IMG/VR virus record: IMGVR_UViG_3300006916_000207 | Location: 1 to 31,260 of that record | Length of the DNA stretch: 31,260 nucleotides | From: a virus | Direction: 5' to 3' (one strand) | Shown here: positions 23,871-31,260 of the stretch, piece by piece | How the letters are laid out: the number at the start of each line of letters is the position of its first letter | Numbering within the stretch: the first letter of the stretch is position 1 | The notes under the pieces: model-generated | The model's database searches: none | Seen by the model: the letters and a program-made list of their open reading frames with translations, nothing else | What the model was told of the DNA's origin: nothing | Translations under genes and position numbers: made by a program

Positions 23871-25772
23871 ATGCCTAAATCAAGATTTCCTATTGATGAA
23901 TCAGCAATAATAACTCAAGTACAACAAGAGAAACAACTGTGAGTTAACTTTGTAGACCAAAAGAGACAATTATTTTTAGAAAGATTAAAACTATATACTA
24001 ATATAGCTGAAGATTGAGGTAAAGCAGATAAAGTATATGTAAGGACTATTCGCTCTACTATGTTAACTTTAATGAGTCTTTATTATTCAGATGCAATAAC
24101 TGTTAATTTCTCTTGAAGACAACTGTGAGATGATGAGATAGCAGATAATTATAATAATCTAGCTTTATTCGACTATGAAGAAATGGATTTAGAAAAACTA
24201 ACCTATGATGTTCAATGGAATAGGTTATTTTATGGTGTATGATTAAGAATCTTTGATTATCGGGATACAGTTAGAGATGTTCCTGTTTATAGAAGTATAG
24301 ACCCAATATCTTGGATTCCAGACCCTTTATGATATATAGATAATTATAGATTTCATGGTTTTGAATTAGAAATAAATGATTGAGATTTAACTACAGATGT
24401 ATATTTTAATGTAGATAAAGTTAAACCTAGTGTTTCAGATAGAGAACAAAGAAGAAGAAACCAAATACAACAATCAAGACAAGTAAATTGATGAACACCA
24501 CAAACAAATGAACAACCTATTTATTGAATATATAATCATTATACAACAATAAAAGGTAAAAAATATTTAGTGACATTAGCTAATGATGACAGCTTATTAA
24601 TAAGATTTGAAGAAATTAAACCAGTTTATGAAGAAGAAAAGAAAAACCCTAATCTGATTAAATTTCCTGTTATAGTCAATCATTATGAACCTTTTAAATG
24701 AGACCCATTTGGTATAAGTGTTCCAGACTTATTAGAAGATAAACAAAGAATAGAACAATTATTCTTAAATCTAAATAGAATTAAAGCAGAACATGAAGCT
24801 TGGTGAGATACATTCTTAGTAGATACAGATGCAATTAAAAATCTAAATGACTTAAGACAACATACTCAATGACCAAAATATGTTAGAGCTGATTTAAGAA
24901 AGAATCCTAATCCTATCAGAGAAGTAGAGAGAGGAAGAATCAAGCAAGATGCATTTAATATGGCACAAGTTATTAGACAACAAGGTTCTAATGATATGTG
25001 ATTAGATGAGAGAGCAGTATGATGAACACCAGATAAGAGTATAACAGCTACAGAGAATCAAAGAATCCAAAGAAATCAAAATGTTAAGTTAGTTCTTAAT
25101 AATAAGATTAATCAATGGTGAGAAAAAGATTTTTGGAGAAACTGGTTAAGAGCTTATTATGAATTTTTCCCTTTCAAATGAGAAAAAAATATAATGCTTC
25201 AAAATTCTTTTGGTAATGTTATACAATCAGTTAAGAGAAAAGATATAGATACTTGAGCTAATATTGATATTAAAGTTATCAATAAAAGTGATGAGGAATC
25301 TATGAAAGAGCAAGAAAAAGCTTGATTGTTAGTAATAGCTGATTTAGTTCTTCAAGATCCTAAGAGTCCAGAAATAAGTAAAACATTTGCTAAAAGAAGT
25401 ATTGCAAGAGCTAATTGAATAGATAAAGATAAAATCTCAGTATTATTTCCTGCTTCTATAGAAGAAATGAAAGCTAAGTTAGATTTAGAACTTCTTAATA
25501 GAAATATGGATGTTTGAGAAATAGAACAACTTGAAGAGGACCACATGAGTTATATTGTTATCTATTGAAAAGCAATGGATACAGATGCAAGAGATAGTGC
25601 TATAAGAGATAGAATGGATGCAATGATATTAAGTTGACAAAATATACAACAAGCACAGCCAGAACAATGAGGATGAGTATTATGAGCAACTGCTGCACAA
25701 GTTACAAATGCTCAAATAATGCAGTGATGAGAACAATGAGCTGCTAGTCTAGCAGATATTGCTACACAATAA
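23871..25772 (+). CDS. Portal protein
   Basis: 633 residues directly after terL, the usual portal position and size. Mid-region blocks include FPVIVNHYEPFKGDPFGISV, PDLLEDKQRIEQLFLNLNRI and VIRQQGSNDMGLDERAVGGT, typical of the wing and stem helices of P22/N4-like portals (P-F-G-x-S-V/L-P-D-L-L-x-D-x-Q-x). A Gln/Gly-rich C-terminal tail follows. The dodecamer forms the DNA gate of the head. Called on order, size and motif feel. Confidence 0.8.
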
Positions 25773-25782
25773 TTAAAAAACT

Positions 25783-26076
25783 ATGTGAAAGAAAAAACAA
25801 ACAGAATTAACACCAGAACAATTAGTGATAGCTAAAATGCAATCACTAATGGCTTCTGATTGATGGGCATATTTAATTGATGAACTAAAGAAAGACAAAG
25901 AAATATGTATTAGAAGTTTAGTATATGATTATAGAGGAATAGATGTTGAAAAGAAATTTAGTGATGCAGACATATTAAGAAATAAGATAGAGTTAATAGA
26001 TGATATAGTAGTTATGCCAACTAAGATTATAAATGAATATGAACCAACAATAAAGATTGATTCTCCAACTATTTAA
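25783..26076 (+). CDS. 97-residue protein between portal and scaffold
   Basis: Helical N-terminus (ELTPEQLVIAKMQSLMASDG), central W-A-Y-L and a charged C-terminal region with strands. Small genes in this position of podophages are sometimes head accessory proteins, but no motif identifies it. The 96-base gap after it has an AAGGAG sequence followed only by a two-codon frame and an 18-codon ORF at 26095 that I do not annotate. Confidence 0.55.
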
Positions 26077-26172
26077 GGAGAATGTAGTTCACAAATGACG
26101 ATTTGTTGATTGCTACTCTTTGAATACCTAGCAGAAACAACTGCACAATAAATTATTATATAACTTCTTATT

Positions 26173-26736
26173 ATGACAGAAGAAATTAAAAGCCAAGATG
26201 CAGGCATAAATGCAGACACAGTAGATGAAGAAACTATTGAAACTGAAGTAGAGGAAACTCAAACTGAAGAATCAAAAGACACTAAGGCTACTACAAAAGG
26301 TAAATCTAATGTACCTAAAATATTAGCTGAAAAGAATAAGTGGAAAGCTGAAGCTGAAAAGTGGAAAGCTGAAGCTGAGAGTAAAGAATTCTCAGAAGAG
26401 AAAGCACAAGCATTAATACAGCAAGCAATAGCTGAAAGTAAAATGAATGACTTGAAAGCAAATGAAAGAAATAATTTCCTTGAAACTTATTGAGAAGAAA
26501 ATCTTGAGGCTGTTGAATCTACTTTAGAACAACATCCAAGCTTAACTTATGAACAAGCAGCTACTATAGCAGGAATAGGATTTACACAACCTAGCAATCC
26601 TAATAAATATAGTGTTGCATGAAATACTCCTTCTTCAATTAGAAAACCAAAAACTGTTGCTGATATTTCTGATGATGATTTAAAAGCAAAACTTGTTGCT
26701 GAGTTTCAAGATGCAGGATTTAATAATGCAAGATAA
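26173..26736 (+). CDS. Scaffolding protein
   Basis: 187 residues, acidic and helical: an N-terminal Glu/Thr-rich disordered part (ETEVEETQTEESKD), a central coiled coil with a repeated KWKAEAE and a C-terminal basic-polar end (DISDDDLKAKLVAEFQDAGF). Placed directly before the capsid gene, this is a standard scaffold. Only two glycines are TGA against five GGN, unlike most neighbours. Confidence 0.75.
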
Positions 26737-26776
26737 TTGTTAGGGTAGCTATATATTAATTTCTAAATATTATACA

Positions 26777-27727
26777 ATGGCTACTACTACAACCTGAAAT
26801 ATAATGACTTCTGGTGCTTTAGGAGAATTTATCCAAAGAGAAGCTATCAGAAACTTTGAAAGAGCATTATTTTTCAAACAAACTTGAATGGTAAAACAAT
26901 TACCATTTGGAATGAATAAATATACTTTCCCAACTGTTGACAATAAAGATGGTGCAGCAATTCAATTAACTGAATGAGTAACTCCAACTGAAACTGCATT
27001 CTCTTTAACAAATGTTGAAGTAACATTAAACCAATATGGTTCTTTTGCACTTTTATCTGATGTTGTACTAACTGATGCTCCTGTTGATGCTGTACAAGAA
27101 GCAGCATTTGAATTATGAAGAGATTTAGCTAATAAAGCTGATCAAGTAATCCAAGCTGCAATAGATGCAGGTACAAATGTTATCTATGGATGAGATGCTA
27201 CATCAAGAGTAACTGTTGATGCTACTGATACATTAACTGCTGCTAAATTAGCAGAAGCTGTATCTAAATTAAAAAGTAATGATGCTCCTTTCTTTGATGG
27301 AGAAGCATATGTTGCTATAATGCATCCAGATGTTGCTTATGATTTACAACAAGAATCTGGTATAGGTACATTTATTGATTTAAATAAATATACTGATTCA
27401 CAAGTAAGAAAACCACTTAAATGAGAAATGGGTATGTTATTTGGTGCAAGAGTTGTTGCATCTTCTAATGTTCAATTCTTTGCTGATGGTGGTGCTGGTG
27501 GTACTGTTGATGTTTACCCAACTTATGTTGTAGGTAGAGATGCTTATGCTACTGTTATGTCTGGATGAATGGAAACATTTATCAATGGACTAGGTAGTGC
27601 AGGTACAGCAGATCCATTACACCAAAGGTTATCTGTTTGAGGTAAAGTAAGACTTGCTTCAGCAATAACTAAAGAGGAAGCTCTATATAGAGTTGAATCT
27701 GCTTCAAGCTTAGGTGCTAATACTTAA
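26777..27727 (+). CDS. Major capsid protein, N4-gp56 family
   Basis: 316 residues. TLNQYGSFALLSDVVLTDAP then VDAVQEAAFELGRDLANKAD and QVIQAAIDAG form the spine helix and P-domain pattern of the N4-gp56-like major capsid proteins (HK97 fold). IMHPDVAYDLQQESGIG and ETFINGLGSAGTADPLHQRL then SVGGKVRLASAIT are also family-like. No insertion domain is obvious beyond a Gly/Ala-rich loop (FFADGGAGGTVDVYPT). Glycine is TGA in 8 of 31 cases, against 19 of 24 in terL. A strong terminator follows. Confidence 0.85.
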
Positions 27728-27731
27728 TACT

Positions 27732-27758
27732 AAGAGAGATTTAAACCTCTCTCTTTTT
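27732..27758 (+). terminator. Terminator after the major capsid gene
   Basis: AAGAGAGA (27732-27739) pairs with TCTCTCTT (27748-27755), eight perfect pairs, loop TTTAAACC, followed by Ts. It would give the capsid gene a defined 3' end and allow a high transcript level relative to downstream genes. Confidence 0.8.
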
Positions 27759-27818
27759 GCTATATTTTTCACAATGTGGAAGATAAAGTAAAGAGTTTAT
27801 TTACTAATATACCAACAA

Positions 27819-28523
27819 ATGGATGTTAATTCAGTTATAGAACTATCTAGAGATATTACTCATACAGATGATATACAAATAACAGATACAAAAGCGTTAA
27901 GATATCTGAATATAGTATATCATACTATTGCTAATAGGATTATAGAGGATATAAATGAAGACTATTTTTGGGATGTCTTTACAACAGATACTATATTAAA
28001 TCAAAATGAATATACTTTTAATGAAGCTACAGCAACTACAAACTGAATGAATAAGATTCAAAGAGTTGAAGTAAAATGGAAGTCTACAGATGAATTTAGT
28101 ACATTAATAGAAGCAGATACATTAGCAAGCTATAAAACATCTGAATGAAGAATTAATAATAAGCTAAGTACAGATGAATGATTTTTTGATATAAAAGATT
28201 GAAGTATATTTATATACCCAGCTCCTACTGAAGCTGTTGAAGCATGAATGAGAGTACAATCCACAATAACTTTACAAGATTTAGTTCTTTGAGGTGCCGA
28301 ATCAACTATCTTCCCAAGAAATAGTGATTTAAGAGGATATCATCAAATTCTATCAGTATGAATGAAGCAGTATATATATAGTCAGCAAGGATTAACAAAT
28401 GAGAAAAATGATTCTATTAATGAATTCAATCAAAAATTAACTCAAATGATTAGTAATATCAAAGACAGGTATAATAATCCTGTTGAAGCAATACTACCAA
28501 ATGCAATAAATCTTAAAACTTAG
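27819..28523 (+). CDS. Head-tail adaptor protein
   Basis: 234 residues. VIELSRDITHTDDIQITDTK then ALRYLNIVYHTIANRII and INEDYFWDVFTTDTILNQNE are the helical start I know from podophage-type head-completion adaptors (D-x-x-A-L-R-Y-L-N-x-x-Y). A beta part (WGKST-like strands; IFIYPAPTEAVEAG) follows and a helical end. It joins portal to tail. First gene after the capsid terminator. Confidence 0.7.
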
Positions 28524-28525
28524 AT

Positions 28526-29956
28526 ATGCCAATACAAAAATTCCAATGATTTTTTAAATGAATAGCTCAAGATGATTATCAAACAAAATCCAATCAGGTT
28601 TTGTATAGTTCTTGATTAGATTTAAATAAAGAGACTTATTCAGTTGAGCTAGATGCATGATATACTTCTTTAGTTACTACTTGAGATAAGAATATTCTAT
28701 GTTGGTTTTATGTAGAAGACACTTGATGAAATAGAACAGCAGTTTGAGCTTGAGATAGTTGAGTAGTTTATAAATCAGATTGAACAGATGATACTCCAGA
28801 TTTTACGTTTTCAGATTGAAGAGCTGTAGTAAATGCAACTAATATGTGATGATTTGTTTATTTTATTAGGCCATCTTGAACATGACAAATCAGAGTTGGT
28901 AAAATGGATCAAACAAATACATCTATATCAAGTGTAACAGAAACTATTACACCATCAGCTTGAACATTTCCAGATTGAACTTTAAGAAGTAAATATCCTG
29001 TTTATAACTTTAATGACCAAGTATTAATTATCTGAGTTTGAGGAAAGCTTATTACATTAGATATCAATGATGCTGTAACCACTTATGATTTATTTGCAGA
29101 TTCTATAGTGTGAATAGAAAAAATAGGAAGTCAGTTTAAAGTATACTCTAGTGATTGAACAGTAGCATTTTGGACATTTGAAGCTTGATGAGTTAATGAA
29201 TCCTATAAAATAGATGATTTTATAAGATGAAGTAAGAATAAATGACAAACTGACTTTATGGTATCTTGATTTAATTCAACTCAAACTAATTTACATATAA
29301 CTTCTGGATATTCAGCTCCTATTATATGATTTCAATATGATTCTCCTAGATTAACCATTCCTAAATTTAAAACTAGAATGGATAGACCAACTCAATTATG
29401 AAGAATATGAGATAACATCTATTTTATTAATGAAAATGGAACTTATGATGCGTTATGGAGTTTCTGAAACAAAGTTAGATGACTCTGAGATGCATTTCAA
29501 GAAGTTTTCCCTATTAACCCTATCTCATCTAGTATAATAACAAGCCTATATGGCTTTCAATGACCTTGATTAGATACATTATTTATATGAGTAGCTATAG
29601 ATTGAATTGAACAAATAGTAAAATATGAAATTTGAGGGACAAAACAAACTTCTTGATATATGATACTACCAATAGTAGATTGATGAGATAGATTAATTAA
29701 AAAGAAATTAAAAAGAATCTATATTACTACTAGTTGAACAGATGAGAATAATACTGTTAAATTAAGTGCTAGTTATGATCAATGAGCTTATGAGGATATA
29801 AGAACAATAGACCAAGAATGAGATTCACTAAGAACAATAATCTCTGAACACACTAAAGAATGGACAGATGTAAATTTTAGAATAGATTTTACAAGAGTAA
29901 GTTGAAATCCAAAATTCCATTGATTAAAAATAGTTTATGAAATAATTAAAGACTAA
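28526..29956 (+). CDS. Beta-rich tail or head-completion structural protein
   Basis: 476 residues with repeating blocks of Trp/Tyr-Gly-Asp turns and short strands (VYKSDGTDDTPDFTFSDG, WTFEAGGVNESYKIDD), a beta-propeller-like organisation; almost all its many glycines are TGA. C-terminal KEWTDVNFRIDFTRVSG adds a jelly-roll-like end. Between the adaptor and the next small protein this fits a tail tube/needle or stabilisation protein of a short-tailed phage. Family not recognised by name. Confidence 0.7.
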
Positions 29957-30435
29957 TGGCAACAGAAAAAGAATTTAAACCAGATTTCTTACCAGATGAA
30001 AACTTTGAATCAGACATTCCTTGATTATGACCTGAGAAGTTAGATTGAAATGTAAGTGTAAGATGAGCTAGTGCTTGATGATGAGTGAAAGCATTAAACT
30101 TTTCAAGAGCTGCAAGTGTATGAACTTGATTACAACAGTTTACTTGATTTGGATTTACTCCATCTAGTTATAGTATTACTGCATGGCGTCAATGATTGTC
30201 ACTTGATATAACATGAAGTATATGATTATATGATTGAACTACTGAAAGAACATTTCAGATGGCAGATTGAGAAAGTAATTCATTCTCATGAGGAGTATTA
30301 AGAGTTTTTCATGTTAACCAACCATGATGATGAGAAACAGAAGCAAATCATAATACTTTTATAAGTGACTGAATAGAATTAAATTTTACTGATAGTACAG
30401 CAGATGTGTTCCTAATGATAACAGCATATAAATAA
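29956..30435 (+). CDS. Small beta-sandwich virion protein
   Basis: 159 residues. A short acidic start (FKPDFLPDENFESDIPG) leads into a Gly-rich part and a jelly-roll-like body: FTGFGFTPSSYSITAWRQGL, GLYDGTTERTFQMADG and GIELNFTDSTADVFLMITAY. The order strand, aromatic-Gly-Phe, strand, then FTDST ... L-M-I-T-A-Y-K at the end is common in phage head or tail decoration proteins and host-binding modules. It starts on the stop of the preceding gene. Inferred structural role. Confidence 0.65.
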
Positions 30436-30437
30436 AC

Positions 30438-30465
30438 TTGTCTTTATAGATAAAATGATTATATT
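30438..30465 (+). promoter_or_regulatory. Possible promoter TTGTCT-16-TATATT
   Basis: TTGTCT, 16 bases, TATATT, in the short gap before the last gene. Confidence 0.35.
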
Positions 30466-30485
30466 AATATAAATAACTAAAGATT

Positions 30486-31260
30486 ATGGCTAACTGAGAT
30501 AACATAACAACAGGAGCTTGAGCAACAGAAGCAGAAGAAATTAAAACAAAGATAGATGAAACAGCAATTACTCCAGAGGTAACTACTCCTGAAACATCTG
30601 TAGAAGCACAAGAAGCTACAGTTCCTTTAGAGCCTATTCAAGAATGAGTAGTGACCACAGAAGCTCCAACTACTCCAGAAGTAGCAGTAGCTGAGGAAGA
30701 AGTTACACCAACTATAGAAGAACCTGTTGATATTAGAGCAGTAAATGAAGAAAGAAGAAAAAGAGAAGAAGAAATTAAAAGAGTGCAAGCATTAAGAGAA
30801 GAATGAGTTGCTGAACCTGATATTATCACAAGAATTGAAGAGGAAAGAAAAGCACCTGTAATAGCTGAGAAAGTAGAAACTGCTGAAGATATCAAAACAA
30901 AACAACTTGCTATTAAAGAAACTGAAACAGCTCAACAAGAAGAAGCTAATAGAAAAGCTTTAACATCATTTACACAAGCTATAGATTCTGGAAATTTAGA
31001 TTTAGCTAAAGAATTAAGTACAAATAACCCATCTTTAAGAGGGGATTTTACAAGTATAGTTAAATCAAGATTCAAACAAAAATCAGATGCAGAGTTCTTT
31101 AAGAAATATAACTGAGCTACAAATGATGAGATGAGAGCTGCAGCAGAAAGCTGAGCTTTAGTTATATGAAGTGAACAATATAATTCTTTACCAGAAGCTC
31201 AAAGAAGAAGATTTGAACAGTTTAATAAACTAAATATTACTAAAAAGACAGACTTTACAA
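30486..31260 (+). CDS. N-terminal part of a probable internal virion or ejection protein (3' truncated)
   Basis: 258 full codons plus one base to the window edge. Residues 1-85 are Thr/Pro/Glu/Val-rich and probably disordered, with repeated PE-V-T-T-P. Residues 86-160 are a charged coiled coil. From about 165, FTQAIDSGNLDLAKELSTNN and RAAAESGALVIGSEQYNSLP look like helical repeats. Disordered acidic start followed by long helices is typical of ejection proteins in short-tailed phages. The left-edge CDS could be the far end of the same or a similar protein, but the phases do not join directly (31260 to 1 shifts frame). Confidence 0.7.

Noticed and set aside
26095-26151. 18-codon ORF in the gap before the scaffold gene
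   Set aside because: Too short, no motif, and the AAGGAG sequence nearby is badly spaced.
1-31260. TGA as Trp (Mycoplasma-type code)
   Set aside because: Would put Trp in the terminase P-loop and at conserved Gly of YopX and other families; TGG is used normally for Trp.
1-31260. Standard-code reading with many pseudogenes
   Set aside because: TGA interruptions fall at family glycine positions while TAA and TAG occur only at gene ends, apart from the exceptions listed as findings.
1-31260. tRNA genes including tRNA-Gly(UCA)
   Set aside because: No TpsiC-arm-like sequence with a matching cloverleaf was found by eye; a tRNAscan run with relaxed settings would settle it.

Overview
The window is one arm of an AT-rich tailed-phage genome that must be read with TGA as glycine (genetic code 25; TAA and TAG remain stops). 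With the standard code almost every gene breaks into fragments. With TGA = Gly about 60 uninterrupted, tightly packed genes appear, all on the + strand. Two proteins fix the assignment: the terminase P-loop reads RRAGKTT with its invariant Gly encoded by TGA, and a conserved phage protein at 734-1012 has TGA at its conserved glycines. TGG is used normally for Trp. Code 25 is known from Absconditabacteria (SR1) and Gracilibacteria, so the host is most likely one of these small-genome bacteria. I see no tRNA here, so a host tRNA-Gly(UCA) is presumably used.

Layout. 1-4301: virion and tail-fibre genes, including two beta-rich fibre proteins and a probable fibre chaperone; the first CDS enters from the left. 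4421-7931: lysis and envelope module, with holin-like membrane proteins, a small basic protein, a PLA2-like membrane protein, a CHAP + HExxH metallopeptidase endolysin and a second small HExxH protein. 7932-9600: a regulatory hub with a cluster of sigma70-like promoters, four terminators, a compact ~94-nt hairpin RNA and a ~380-nt structured RNA with a G+C-rich core and a possible pseudoknot. 9621-21096: small early/middle genes, including a replication-initiation-like protein, HTH and zinc proteins, a PcfJ-like protein with 19 tandem octapeptides, a 3D-domain muralytic protein, HNH nuclease, RusA resolvase, a Gp157-like/Rad52-like/NinB-like recombination cluster, YopX and a 3'-5' exoribonuclease. 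21223-31260: packaging and head, with small terminase, a winged-helix gene, large terminase, portal, scaffold, N4-gp56-like major capsid protein, head-tail adaptor, tail structural proteins and a truncated probable ejection protein leaving at the right edge.

How it works together. Recombination genes but no polymerase, helicase or primase are visible, so replication would be host-dependent or encoded outside the window. Most translation starts lack a Shine-Dalgarno sequence but have T directly before ATG (about four in five). Promoters look like TTGNNN-16/18-TATANT, and several are followed at once by a short hairpin at the predicted RNA 5' end. The capsid and scaffold genes use TGA for Gly much less than the rest, suggesting that TGA decoding is costly in abundant proteins.

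Limits: all family names come from reading the translation and from memory of the families; no search was run. RNA structures were paired by eye.
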